The position numbers were made by a program, and so were the translations under genes. Source: an uncultured SAR86 cluster bacterium (GTDB lineage: Bacteria > Pseudomonadota > Gammaproteobacteria > Magnimaribacterales > D2472). Taken from it: a stretch of 64,000 nt of DNA. The notes under the pieces are model-generated. The model saw only the letters and a program-made list of their open reading frames with translations, had not been told where the DNA came from and made no database searches. Below are positions 54,049-63,885 of this stretch, in pieces. The DNA is taken from NCBI GenBank assembly GCA_905181595.1, contig CAJIYI010000001.1:1021938-1085937 (forward strand), in the 5' to 3' direction. The first letter of the stretch is position 1. Each line of letters starts with the position of its first letter.

Positions 54049-54675
54049 ATGAAGGATAACTATAGAACTATGTGCGCACTCATTGCATGGGTGGTGTTAT
54101 CTCTTAGATTTGTCGATATGTTAATCATCGGTGAGTACAGCAGTATTGCTGAAACATTGTTTGTCTATTTTGGGTATTTTACAGTTTGGGCTAACATCCT
54201 TGTTGCGCTTGCTTTTACGGCACCATTGCTTAATCCTGATAGAAAGTTGTCTAATTTTTTCATGCGTCCTGGGGTTCGTGCAGCCCTAGCATCTTATATT
54301 CTTATGGTGTCCGTTGTTTACCATGTGATGATCGTGCCTTATTGGAATCCCCAAGGTTTCACTTGGTTGACCGCCACAGGCTTGAATACAGTCATGCCCA
54401 TTCTCTATATTATCGATTGGTTATTCTTTGCTGAAAAGCGACCAATTTTCTATAAACACCTTCCCTATTGGCTTATATTTCCTGCCGTGTATGGAGCGAC
54501 ATCAATCGTCCGGGGGTTATTAACCAATGTTTACCCTTATCCATTTTTGAACGTAGCTGACCTAGGCATTGGAAATGTATTATTAAATATGTCCGGGTTA
54601 GTTGCAGTTTTTGCGGTGGTTGGCCCTATTTTTATCGCGGTAGGACATCTTATTTCTGATAGAACTAAAGCCTAG
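54049..54675 (+). CDS. Pr6Pr-family membrane protein
   Basis: Six-TM ORF; YFGYFTVWANILVAL, VYPYPFLNV. Confidence 0.75.
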   Translation: MKDNYRTMCALIAWVVLSLRFVDMLIIGEYSSIAETLFVYFGYFTVWANILVALAFTAPLLNPDRKLSNFFMRPGVRAALASYILMVSVVYHVMIVPYWNPQGFTWLTATGLNTVMPILYIIDWLFFAEKRPIFYKHLPYWLIFPAVYGATSIVRGLLTNVYPYPFLNVADLGIGNVLLNMSGLVAVFAVVGPIFIAVGHLISDRTKA

Positions 54676-54705
54676 GTAAAAGTGTGTTTCGAATTTCAAC
54701 GACTC

Positions 54706-56370
54706 TTAGTGTTCTACTTTCAGCGGCACTTTAGGGTCTAAGCCAAGCGCTTCCTTCTCTGCTTTGACCATAGCCCGCACGTCTGCCAAAAGGGCTTTCG
54801 CGTCATAGACAATGCCATCTTTAATTGTCCAGCGTACGCCACCAACTCGCTCGACTCGCTGAGTTTCTTCGTTCAGTTTAGGCACGCCTGTTCCATAAAG
54901 AGATTTGAGGTTGTGTAGCGGGTTTTCGTCAACAATAATCATGTCGGCTTTTTTACCAACCTGTATTGTGCCAATATCTTGATCTTGTCCGAGTACTTGG
55001 GCACCAATTTTAGTGGCGGCCCGAATCACCTCAAGAGGATGGAACCCGGCTTCTTGGAGCAGTTCTAGTTCTTGAATATAACCAAAGCCATAGAGACTAT
55101 AAATATAGCCAGTGTCACTGCCTACTACCACTTTACCGCCTCGATTTTTATATTCATTTACAAATTGCATCCACAGTTTGTAATTGTGCTTCCATTCAAG
55201 TTCATCTTCGGTGGTCCAGTTAAAAAAGAAAGATCCATGCTTCTCTCTGCTAGCACGATAGAAGTCCCATAATCCAGGGGCGGTATATTCGTAGTGCCAC
55301 TCAGCGGTATAGGCGCGCATGAAATCGCGACTTGCTAGATAAATGGTGAAGGTTGGGCTTAAGCAAAAATCGCGTTCTAGTAAAGTTTCCATAACCTGAT
55401 TCCAGCGCTCTGTGCCTGGCCCTGCAGCCTGCTTCCATAATCTCCCGGCCTGCGCAAAACGTTGCTGTTCATTGCTGTAAATATAATCTGATGGATAGTC
55501 TTGAATTACCTTATCCGTAAACAGAGCTTCCGGTAAGCCGTACCAATGTTCCATGCAATCTAAGCCGCGACTGGAGGTATCCAAGACATTTGCGTGAGCT
55601 ACATTTAACTGAGCGTGATGCATTGTGGTGTTGAGCTCTAATTTTTCAGCTTCTTCTAGTGCGGCCCATAAAATCTCTTCGGGTGCCCCCATAAACTTAA
55701 TGCCGTCTGCACCAATACGTTTGAGATGCTGGACGCGCTCACGGGCGTCATTAGCGGTGTTGATTGGCGCTAGTTTTACTCCCCCATCCACAGGCATAGC
55801 AAAATAGGGGAATGCAGTAATGCGGGGGGCGGTGATAGCATTTTCATTGCTCAGTTCCTTTAAGGCTAGAAGCCGACTCTCGCCGGTCATTCCAAAAACC
55901 TCTCTGGTGCTTGTAACACCATGGCCAAGCCATAGTTTAAAGATATAGTCCGCAGACACTTGCTGATTCTCATCAGGAGAATGAATGTGAGTATGAGAGT
56001 CAATAAATCCTGGCAATAAATATTTACCATGAGCGTCAATTTCTCGAACATTTTTATTAACTGACACATTTAGTTTAGGGCGACTTTTAGGGTCTATAAC
56101 AAGACCGGGAGCTCCTACTGTTCTTATCTCGACGATTCGGTCATTCTCAACGGTCACATCCACCGGTCCAGTGGCTGGGGCGCCTGTCCCATCGATGAGG
56201 TAGGCACCTCGAATGATGAGCTGATCATACTGTCCTTGGCCATGCTGACGTTTCGGTATGCTGTCTTTGATATTTGAAAACAAAGAATCTACTTCAGCGG
56301 TCATAACCGTCAAGGGAGCAGTGGCACAAACTAGACTGACTAGGAGTGGCATGAAGTATCTATTGGTCAT
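54706..56370 (-). CDS. Secreted amidohydrolase family protein
   Basis: LLPGFIDSHTHIH, GVTSTREVFGM, VVGSDTGY, KKADMIIVDENPL; likely start is the internal ATG after AAGGACGAACTT. Confidence 0.88.
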   Translation of the reverse strand: MTNRYFMPLLVSLVCATAPLTVMTAEVDSLFSNIKDSIPKRQHGQGQYDQLIIRGAYLIDGTGAPATGPVDVTVENDRIVEIRTVGAPGLVIDPKSRPKLNVSVNKNVREIDAHGKYLLPGFIDSHTHIHSPDENQQVSADYIFKLWLGHGVTSTREVFGMTGESRLLALKELSNENAITAPRITAFPYFAMPVDGGVKLAPINTANDARERVQHLKRIGADGIKFMGAPEEILWAALEEAEKLELNTTMHHAQLNVAHANVLDTSSRGLDCMEHWYGLPEALFTDKVIQDYPSDYIYSNEQQRFAQAGRLWKQAAGPGTERWNQVMETLLERDFCLSPTFTIYLASRDFMRAYTAEWHYEYTAPGLWDFYRASREKHGSFFFNWTTEDELEWKHNYKLWMQFVNEYKNRGGKVVVGSDTGYIYSLYGFGYIQELELLQEAGFHPLEVIRAATKIGAQVLGQDQDIGTIQVGKKADMIIVDENPLHNLKSLYGTGVPKLNEETQRVERVGGVRWTIKDGIVYDAKALLADVRAMVKAEKEALGLDPKVPLKVEH

Positions 56371-56414
56371 AAGTTCGTCCTTTTTATTTTTTTCAACATA
56401 GCTTTTTCCCTTTA

Positions 56415-56430
56415 TTATTCCCACTCAATA
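56415..56430 (-). repeat. guaA-3'-end-like att core, copy 2
   Basis: TTATTCCCACTCAATA; reverse strand reads ...ATT GAG TGG GAA TAA (IEWE*). Confidence 0.65.
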
Positions 56431-56431
56431 A

Positions 56432-57073
56432 TTACTTTGATTGTGCGTGATTGTATAGTTTTGGTATGAAGTGTTCACTCTCTCCTGATTCTTCAATATT
56501 ATGCTGCATCCAAGCTCTTATTTTTTTCTCGTGCATAACAGTTTTTGTTGCTATCCAGGTTACCAATTTCCCAATGACTGGAACCTCACATTTAATCGTC
56601 ATTTCTGTCCTAAATTTAACACCCTCCTCAACTTCTTTGTAAGAATGTATTAACTCTCCAACTTTTATACCCAATTTTTTAAAATCAAAATTATATTCTT
56701 CATTATCAAACCTTGAAATTAATGCATCTTCTTCAATTGAATAACCACCAAATGTTTCCTTTATGCTTATCACTGAACCCGGTAAAACTCTTCCTTGTGG
56801 ACTGAGTAATTTTTTCTTCCAGAATACTTTTATATGATCATGAGGGTGCCAGAGTCGATAAACTGCTACTTCTAATCCATTAAAATCTTGCCCATTAAAA
56901 GTTGTAGTATTATCAATATTTTCAAACCACCATCTAAGATGTTTCACCTTTACATTTTTCATAACGTCATGATTAATAGTGGCTTTTATTCCACCACCAG
57001 ACATCTTTTCAATAGATGTTTGAGCAGACTCAAAAGACTTCATTAAACCAAAAAAACCTATTTTTCTTTTCAT
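56432..57073 (-). CDS. DAPG hydrolase (PhlG)-like protein
   Basis: HLRWWFENID, YRLWHPHDHIK, WMQHNIEESGESEHFIPKLY; start assigned to ATGAAAAGA. Confidence 0.75.
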   Translation of the reverse strand: MKRKIGFFGLMKSFESAQTSIEKMSGGGIKATINHDVMKNVKVKHLRWWFENIDNTTTFNGQDFNGLEVAVYRLWHPHDHIKVFWKKKLLSPQGRVLPGSVISIKETFGGYSIEEDALISRFDNEEYNFDFKKLGIKVGELIHSYKEVEEGVKFRTEMTIKCEVPVIGKLVTWIATKTVMHEKKIRAWMQHNIEESGESEHFIPKLYNHAQSK

Positions 57074-57074
57074 C

Positions 57075-57090
57075 TCATTCCCACTCAGTA
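57075..57090 (-). repeat. guaA-3'-end-like att core, copy 3
   Basis: TCATTCCCACTCAGTA; reverse strand reads YYASSKPSATTEWE*, close to the GuaA C-terminus SKPPATIEWE*. Confidence 0.65.
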
Positions 57091-57139
57091 GTAGCTGATG
57101 GTTTGCTAGAAGCATAATATTTCATCCAAAATATTCCCT

Positions 57140-58114
57140 TCACTCTGAGTAAAGGTTTTTTATTGGTTGACCATTTTGAATATTCTTAATATTTTGAAAA
57201 AATAATTCGAATGCTCTGATTAGGGATTTTAGTGAGTGAGCTGAATCATGAGCCGAAATAAAGCAATTCTTAGCCGTCCAAAGCAAAGAGGAATTCTCAA
57301 GGGGCTCATTCTTTGTTGTATCCAATGCAGCCGCAGAAATTTCTTCACTATTCAATGCGTCTGCAAGGTCTGGCTCATTAATTGCAGTGCCCCGACCTAC
57401 GTTGATTAACATAGCTGAGTTATTAAGTTTTTTTAGGACGTCTGCATTAATGACGTCTCTAGTTTGAGCGCTATCGGGTAAAGCAAGTACTAAATAATCG
57501 GTTAAAGGGAGCAATTCTTCAAACTGATCCAACCCCAAAACCTCGTCAGCATATTCATCATCTACTGGATTACGCTTGATCCCAGTTACCCTCATGCCAA
57601 AAGCTTTGCCTAACTTAGCTACTTGTTTGCCAATGCCTCCATAGCCCAGAACCACCAAGGTTTTATCTGTAAGCTCACCATCTCCAGCTATTGGAGCCCA
57701 GTGCTTAGATTGTTGAAAATCAATGTGCTGATCTATTCTCTTATTCCATCTTAATATTTGCGAAAAAACATAATGGGCAATTGGAATTGCATAAACACTG
57801 CTTGCATTAGCAATTTGAATATTTTCTATTTTTAAAACAGCTTGAAGTATTGAAGAATCCATTCCAGCAAACCCACTTTGAATAAATTTCATTCGTTTAG
57901 ATAAGGTCAATAAAGCATCGTGAATTTCTGGGTGATCCCTAGCTGCAAATAAGAATTGATAGCACATAAATAAAGCATCTGATTCAGGAACAGCTTCCCA
58001 AGCTGGATCCCTGGAATCCAGAGGATTGAGTGCAATAATTTCCATTGAAGGATCAAAGGCAAGTAGCTCAGATCTGTATAACTTATTGTTATCTTCAGAT
58101 ATGACGATTCTCAT
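57140..58114 (-). CDS. D-2-hydroxyacid dehydrogenase family protein
   Basis: VLGYGGIGKQVAKLGKAFGM, LALPDSAQTRDVIN, INVGRGTAINE; true start ATG overlaps the upstream ligase stop (ATGA). Confidence 0.87.
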   Translation of the reverse strand: MRIVISEDNNKLYRSELLAFDPSMEIIALNPLDSRDPAWEAVPESDALFMCYQFLFAARDHPEIHDALLTLSKRMKFIQSGFAGMDSSILQAVLKIENIQIANASSVYAIPIAHYVFSQILRWNKRIDQHIDFQQSKHWAPIAGDGELTDKTLVVLGYGGIGKQVAKLGKAFGMRVTGIKRNPVDDEYADEVLGLDQFEELLPLTDYLVLALPDSAQTRDVINADVLKKLNNSAMLINVGRGTAINEPDLADALNSEEISAAALDTTKNEPLENSSLLWTAKNCFISAHDSAHSLKSLIRAFELFFQNIKNIQNGQPIKNLYSE

Positions 58115-59673
58115 GACCCATCCTTTAATACATATTTCATCACTTTCCCGGCAGCATTTGTGGGCAAATCTTGCGTAAACTCTATTTCTCTGGGGACTTT
58201 GTAATTTGCCATATTGTCTTTGCACCACTTTATAAGAGTATCAGCATCCAAGCTTTGACTAGGCTTTAAAACAATAAAAGCTTTGGCAACTTCTCCCATG
58301 CGATCGTCTGCAATGCCGATGACCGCTGCTTGAGAAATTGCAGGATGATCACAAAGAATATTTTCTATCTCAGCGGGGTATGCATTGAAGCCGCCCACAA
58401 TGAACATGTCTTTGCTCCTGTCTGTAATCTTGATATAGCCACGCTCATCCAGAATGCCAATGTCACCTGTATGCAGCCATCCTTCTTCATCTATAGCCTC
58501 TTTGGTGGCCTCTGGGTTATTGAAGTAGCCACTGGTAACGTTATAGCCTCTAACAAGAATTTCACCAGGATCGCCCGCTGAGGCTGGATTTCCATCAGCA
58601 TCAACACATTTCACTTCAACACCATCAATTGCACAGCCAGAAGTGGTGGCTATGGTTTCATAATCATCCTTAGGCGTACACATAGTCACAACACCTGTGC
58701 TTTCTGTAAGTCCATAGGCGGTAATCACTGTCTCAAAACCAAGCTGTTCTTTCATATCTTTAATTAATTGAACAGGGATAGAGGCTGCACCAGTGACGCC
58801 GAGACGCAAAGAAGAAATATCAACCTTTGATAGATTCTCGCTTGCCAGAATAGATTGATAAAGCGTTGGGGGTCCCGGCAGCATAGATATCTTTTTTTCG
58901 TGAATCATTTCAATAATTTTTTCTGCATCAAAAACTGCGCATGGATAAGCAGTTGCACCCTTCATAATAGAAGCTAGCCAACCAGCCTTGTACCCAAAGG
59001 TATGAAAAAATGGATTTACTATTAAGTACTTATCATCTTGATTAAGTCCTACGTAGGTAGACCAGTAATCAAATACTCTAATATTTTGGCCATGAGTAGA
59101 AATAACACCTTTAGGCTTTCCGGTGGTCCCAGAAGTAAAGATGATGTCTGCAATATCACCCTCTTCAACAAGTGGAAGATCGATAGCCAACCCAGAAACC
59201 ATTAAAGATTTTAAATTAGAGGCATTGGGAGATTCAGTCTCATCTAACGCAATCTGTTTTTGAAGATGCGGTAATGCTTCCTCTGACAAAAGACCAAAAT
59301 AATCTACACCAAGAAAATCATTAACGCTGAAAAGAATTTTTGCCTCAGAGTTATTAAGGATGTACGCAGCCTCTTTGCCCTTCATACGAGTATTGATTGG
59401 AACAATTACTGCTCCTGCTTTATGGGTGGCAATTGCTGCTAAAACCCATTCGTTCATGTTGGGAGCCCAAATTGCAATTCTATCCCCCTTATCTACACCA
59501 ATATTAATTAAATTTTTGGCTATCTCAGTTGATTGAGCGTCTAACTCAGCATAAGTAATGCTTTGTTGCTCTGTTACCAAGGCATATTTGTCTCCATACT
59601 CATGTGCCTGCAATTTAATTAATTCTGGAATGGTGAGTTTTGGCAATGTATTCAATCTAGTATCCTTGCCCAT
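58111..59673 (-). CDS. AMP-dependent acyl-CoA synthetase/ligase
   Basis: IIFTSGTTGKPKGV, YGLTESTG, GWLHTGDIG, TNAAGKVMKYVL. Confidence 0.92.
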   Translation of the reverse strand: MGKDTRLNTLPKLTIPELIKLQAHEYGDKYALVTEQQSITYAELDAQSTEIAKNLINIGVDKGDRIAIWAPNMNEWVLAAIATHKAGAVIVPINTRMKGKEAAYILNNSEAKILFSVNDFLGVDYFGLLSEEALPHLQKQIALDETESPNASNLKSLMVSGLAIDLPLVEEGDIADIIFTSGTTGKPKGVISTHGQNIRVFDYWSTYVGLNQDDKYLIVNPFFHTFGYKAGWLASIMKGATAYPCAVFDAEKIIEMIHEKKISMLPGPPTLYQSILASENLSKVDISSLRLGVTGAASIPVQLIKDMKEQLGFETVITAYGLTESTGVVTMCTPKDDYETIATTSGCAIDGVEVKCVDADGNPASAGDPGEILVRGYNVTSGYFNNPEATKEAIDEEGWLHTGDIGILDERGYIKITDRSKDMFIVGGFNAYPAEIENILCDHPAISQAAVIGIADDRMGEVAKAFIVLKPSQSLDADTLIKWCKDNMANYKVPREIEFTQDLPTNAAGKVMKYVLKDGS

Positions 59674-60107
59674 CGATAGTCATATTTATAATATTTTAAA
59701 CCAATAGATGATTCCGAGAACCTTACCCCTGGCAATGAAGAAATATCTTCATATAGAACTTTGGAGAGCTTGGTAACGTCTTCGGCAAGAATGAAAGCCA
59801 TAAGATCATGGCGCCCAATTAAGGTTGAAACAAATCTAACTTCTTTCATTTTAGATAAAGCTTTTGCTACAGAGTCTTTTGAACGCGTTTCAACATCCAA
59901 ACCAACAAATGCTACAGAAGGATTTTCCATTCTATTAATGTTATTGATAACAGAAATTTTAATGATCTTATTTTCTATTAACTTTTGAATTCTGTTGCGA
60001 ACAGTTCCCTCGGTCACACCAATTACTTTTGCCATTTGATTATTAGACATTCGAGCATCGGCACCCAAGAGTTGAATAATTTTTTTATCTGTTTGATCAA
60101 GCTTCAT
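59652..60107 (-). CDS. Lrp/AsnC-family transcriptional regulator
   Basis: LDQTDKKIIQLLGADARMSNNQMAKVIGVTEGTVRNRIQKL. Confidence 0.87.
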   Translation of the reverse strand: MKLDQTDKKIIQLLGADARMSNNQMAKVIGVTEGTVRNRIQKLIENKIIKISVINNINRMENPSVAFVGLDVETRSKDSVAKALSKMKEVRFVSTLIGRHDLMAFILAEDVTKLSKVLYEDISSLPGVRFSESSIGLKYYKYDYRWARILD

Positions 60108-60564
60108 TTGCAAAGGGAGTCCAATCAGTTTCAAACTTATAAACATTAGATGCTATCGCTGGAGAGATACTCTTTATTCCTGTTATAGAAGGCAACGTTT
60201 CATCTAAAAATACTTTTGTTTCTTGTAAGGTTTGAGTAGCGCAAAGGATTTCTATGTCCTGAATCCCGCTCACAACATTTACACTAAAAACTTCGTTTAA
60301 TTGGGATAGAATCTCAGCGACTTCCTCTAATTTTTCACCATGGACTCTTATTCCAATAGGTAGGAGATGTTCAAAGCCACACTTTTCAAAGTCTGCAATT
60401 GCAATAATCTTACAAAAGCCTCCTTCTATGATTTTTGTTAGTCTCTTGCTAACAGTTACTTCGTTAACAGATAACTGCTCAGCAATGAACTTAGCAGGAG
60501 CCCGTCCATCGCTTTCTAAAATTTGAAGGATTTTATGATCTAAATCATCTAAGGAAATTTTCAC
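60097..60564 (-). CDS. Lrp/AsnC-family transcriptional regulator
   Basis: LDDLDHKILQILESDGRAPAKFIAEQLSVNEVTVSKRLTKI. Confidence 0.87.
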   Translation of the reverse strand: MKISLDDLDHKILQILESDGRAPAKFIAEQLSVNEVTVSKRLTKIIEGGFCKIIAIADFEKCGFEHLLPIGIRVHGEKLEEVAEILSQLNEVFSVNVVSGIQDIEILCATQTLQETKVFLDETLPSITGIKSISPAIASNVYKFETDWTPFANEA

Positions 60565-60588
60565 CAGAGTAGCTTCGGGAGAGAAGAA

Positions 60589-61434
60589 TTAAAATTCTCT
60601 TTTTGCTAAATCAAGCCCAGTTGGAACATCGTCTCTGTTTACAAGAAATTGCCCGTACCATTTTCGTAATTTATGTAAGGGTCCGTCGCCATCACAAACA
60701 ACAGGATCAGGAATATAAATTTTATTTTCCCAAATTGCGACATCTTGACCGAAAGCATAATTATTAGCATCTACGTATCCTTGAATAAATGCTGCTTCAT
60801 CCTCAGCTGACATTCCTGGAACTTTTTTGACCATCACACCAAAATTAATTTGAAAGGAAGTTAATGTTAACGGGATATGAGTAACTGCCAGTCTACTTTC
60901 TACCTTATTCCCATCATGTATCGCGCTCATATAAGTGGTCATATAAGCCGGTCCTTCGTATGTTGCTTGAGAGAATAAATCTCTTCCAAGAATTGGGCTA
61001 TCAGCAGTCATTTCCTGAGTGTAAGTATGATCTTTCGCTTCATTCCAGAATCCCTCAAAAGGCGCCTGATGAACCGGACCAAAGTGACCCTTATCAGCCA
61101 TATTGTCTATAAGTTCTCTGCAGTTATTTTTAACTAGAAAGCTAGCCATGCCATAATCAGACCATTCATCCGAGTAGCATTCTTCAATTTTTTTAGGCAA
61201 AAAGTCTGGTTCTTTTTTCTCAGCATCATGCCAAACCATAACCATTTGATTGATCTCAAGGATAGGCCATTCATCTGTATCACCTAAATCTATCTTTATA
61301 GAGCCATCTTCAAGCCTTTGAACTTGGATTTTTCTGTCAAAGCCGTAAATAGTATTTGTTTCTCCAATTGGAAAATCTCTTTGATGGCCAAGCACAAACC
61401 AACCTCTTGGAAATCTATCTGGTAAATCATTCAT
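60589..61434 (-). CDS. KshA-like aromatic-ring/steroid hydroxylase catalytic subunit lacking its own Rieske cluster site
   Basis: FPRGWFVLGHQRDFPIGETNTIYGFDRKIQV start and NCRELIDNMADKGHFGPVHQ non-haem iron motif, no CxH...CxxH. Confidence 0.8.
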   Translation of the reverse strand: MNDLPDRFPRGWFVLGHQRDFPIGETNTIYGFDRKIQVQRLEDGSIKIDLGDTDEWPILEINQMVMVWHDAEKKEPDFLPKKIEECYSDEWSDYGMASFLVKNNCRELIDNMADKGHFGPVHQAPFEGFWNEAKDHTYTQEMTADSPILGRDLFSQATYEGPAYMTTYMSAIHDGNKVESRLAVTHIPLTLTSFQINFGVMVKKVPGMSAEDEAAFIQGYVDANNYAFGQDVAIWENKIYIPDPVVCDGDGPLHKLRKWYGQFLVNRDDVPTGLDLAKREF

Positions 61435-61445
61435 ACGGTCTCTCC

Positions 61446-61883
61446 TTATTTAAATCTTTGTCCATTTGGATCAGATGGGCTAGCGTTCTTATCAAACCAT
61501 GCATATATTTCCCCATCCATTTCATCAATCTCCCATGCACGAGTTAGTGCCTTCGGAGGTATTCTTTTAGCATATGGAATCTCATCACAATGACCTTCTC
61601 CGGCCCAACGCCAGGCATGAAATGGACATCTAATGCTATTACCTTCAACCTCTCCACATGCAAGTGAGGCGCCCATATGCTTACAATATAAATCTAAGCC
61701 CCTTAATACAGAGTCTTCACCACGCCACACTACTATTTGAGTTGGAAAATTATCAACCTGAAGAGCTTCTTTGGTACTAATTTGATCGCTTTGTGCAATC
61801 TTATACCACCCAGAAACCAAGTCACTTACGCTTGGATCTCTTTGCTCTGGAAGCTCAGGTGCGATTAGCTCTTGATCAGTCAA
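61446..61883 (-). CDS. Stand-alone Rieske [2Fe-2S] domain protein
   Basis: YCKHMGASLACGEVEGNSIRCPFHAWRWAGEGHCDEIPYAKRIPPKA. Confidence 0.9.
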   Translation of the reverse strand: MTDQELIAPELPEQRDPSVSDLVSGWYKIAQSDQISTKEALQVDNFPTQIVVWRGEDSVLRGLDLYCKHMGASLACGEVEGNSIRCPFHAWRWAGEGHCDEIPYAKRIPPKALTRAWEIDEMDGEIYAWFDKNASPSDPNGQRFK

Positions 61884-61999
61884 AATTTCTCCGTATGTTT
61901 CTTATTTCTTTATTTACTATTATATAAATTATTAAATTAATCAACGAGTATCAGGTTGATTATTTTTGTCAATTTAATCTTTGATTTTGTAGAATCTTA

Positions 62000-62869
62000 T
62001 CAAATAGAAGATATTATTTCTTCGGCTGCCTTTAATTGATTAATATCCTTAGAAGTTGGAACCAAAAGCACATCTGTTGCCCCAGCATCTTTGATCTCTA
62101 GTAAAAATTCTTTTAAGTCTCTTTCAGTTCCAGCTAAGCCTGCAGTCTTTGAAAGTTCAGCGGCTAAATCTTCTCCCATCCAACCTAAATATCTATTAAG
62201 GTGAATTTTAATATCTTGTCTAGAATTTTGACCCAAACCAAACCAAAAACTAGTGACAAGTCTAGGAGATTTTTTGGAATCTGCAAAAGCGTTTACGACT
62301 CTATTGAAAGAATCTTTGATTTCTTCTATGTCAGCATTGAAAGAAAAGCCAGCCAAACCGTCTGAATAATCTGCTGCCATCTCCATGGCTTTTGGTCCGA
62401 CAGCACCCGCAAGAATCTCAGGACCTTTCGCCGAAAAAAGTTCTGGCCCTAATTCTGAATGAATATCTTTAGACCAAATAGACTGCATAGTTTTTACTTT
62501 TTCAGCAAGCAATCTCCATCTCCTATGTGACCAATTAGCACCTATGGCTTCATAGTCTTCCTCTCTTCCACCTACGCCAACCCCTAAAGTAAACCGTCCT
62601 TCAGAAAGCATATCAATTGTTGCAAATTGTTTGGCGCTCAGCACAGGATCATGCATTGTGAGAACAGATATAGTTGCAATAATTTCTACCCTATTTGTCC
62701 ATGCAGCTACAGCACTTAAGGTAGAAATAAATTCAGGATTTGAAAAAAGAATTCTTTCTCCTAGTGCAATATGCGACCAAGGCCCTTGATCAATTTGTTT
62801 AGTCCATGCTTCTAAATCTTTGCGAGTTAAGCCTGGCTCCATGACCGGGAGGGTCATGCCTATTTTCAT
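62000..62869 (-). CDS. LLM-class flavin-dependent oxidoreductase
   Basis: [53 protein letters not shown]. Confidence 0.88.
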   Translation of the reverse strand: MKIGMTLPVMEPGLTRKDLEAWTKQIDQGPWSHIALGERILFSNPEFISTLSAVAAWTNRVEIIATISVLTMHDPVLSAKQFATIDMLSEGRFTLGVGVGGREEDYEAIGANWSHRRWRLLAEKVKTMQSIWSKDIHSELGPELFSAKGPEILAGAVGPKAMEMAADYSDGLAGFSFNADIEEIKDSFNRVVNAFADSKKSPRLVTSFWFGLGQNSRQDIKIHLNRYLGWMGEDLAAELSKTAGLAGTERDLKEFLLEIKDAGATDVLLVPTSKDINQLKAAEEIISSI

Positions 62870-63885
62870 GATTCAGATTTCTTTTTGATTAGATCTAAAG
62901 CCACATCAACAATCATGTCTTCTTGACCGCCAACCATTTTTCTTTTTCCAAGCTCAACTAAGATTTCTCTTGTATCTAGATCATAAGTTTCAGCTGCTGA
63001 TTCTGCATGCCTTAAAAATGAAGAATAAACTCCAGCATAGCCAAGAGTGAGCGTTTCACGATCAACTCTCACTGGCCTATCTTGCAGGGGCCTTACCAGC
63101 TCTTCTGCAGCATCCATTAATTTGAATAAATCAGTTCCATGAGACCACCCCAAGCGATCAATGGCTGCAATAAAGACCTCTAAAGGTGCATTTCCAGCCC
63201 CAGCGCCCATTCCAGCTAAACTGGCATCAACACGATCAGCTCCATTCTCAACAGCAACTATTGAGTTAGCTACGCCCAAGGAGAGATTATGATGCGCATG
63301 CATGCCTGTTTGAGTTTCTGGTTTTAGTTCTTGTTTAAAAGCTTGAAATCTTTCTGCCACATCCGTCATGCTCAAAGCACCACCGGAATCCACAACATAA
63401 ACACATTCTGCTCCATAGGACTCCATTAGCTTTGCCTGGGCTGCTAAGTTGGATGGGGAGGTCATATGAGACATCATTAAAAATCCAATAGTATCCATGC
63501 CCAACTCTCTCGCAAACTCAATGTGCTGCCTAGAGACATCTGCTTCAGTGCAATGTGTTGCTACGCGAACAGACCTAACTCCTAAGTCCCAAGCCCATTT
63601 TAAATCCTCTTTAATTGCTATGCCTGGCAAAATCAAAGTAGTTAATTTTGCGTGCTGAAGATTCTCTGCAACTGCCCCAATCCATTCTTGATCAGTGTGA
63701 GCTCCAAAGCCGTAATTAAATGAAGATCCAGACAACCCATCTCCGTGAGCAACTTCAATTGCATCAACTTTAGCCTCGTCAAGAGCTTTGGCTATTTCGA
63801 CTACATGATCAAGACCATATTGATGTCGTATGGCATGCATTCCATCTCTCAAAGTTACATCTTGTATGTATATTTTTTTTGTCAT
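62866..63885 (-). CDS. 4-hydroxy-2-oxovalerate aldolase-like protein
   Basis: [50 protein letters not shown]. Confidence 0.93.
   Translation of the reverse strand: MTKKIYIQDVTLRDGMHAIRHQYGLDHVVEIAKALDEAKVDAIEVAHGDGLSGSSFNYGFGAHTDQEWIGAVAENLQHAKLTTLILPGIAIKEDLKWAWDLGVRSVRVATHCTEADVSRQHIEFARELGMDTIGFLMMSHMTSPSNLAAQAKLMESYGAECVYVVDSGGALSMTDVAERFQAFKQELKPETQTGMHAHHNLSLGVANSIVAVENGADRVDASLAGMGAGAGNAPLEVFIAAIDRLGWSHGTDLFKLMDAAEELVRPLQDRPVRVDRETLTLGYAGVYSSFLRHAESAAETYDLDTREILVELGKRKMVGGQEDMIVDVALDLIKKKSES

Noticed and set aside
57074-57115. N-terminal extension MLLANHQLLLSGNE of the PhlG-like ORF
   Set aside because: Out-of-frame reading of the guaA-like core; the start at 57073 fits better.
58115-58228. 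N-terminal extension of the hydroxyacid dehydrogenase ORF (MVQRQYGKLQSPQRNRVYARF...)
   Set aside because: Overlaps the acyl-CoA ligase in another frame; the ATGA start at 58114 is the likely start.
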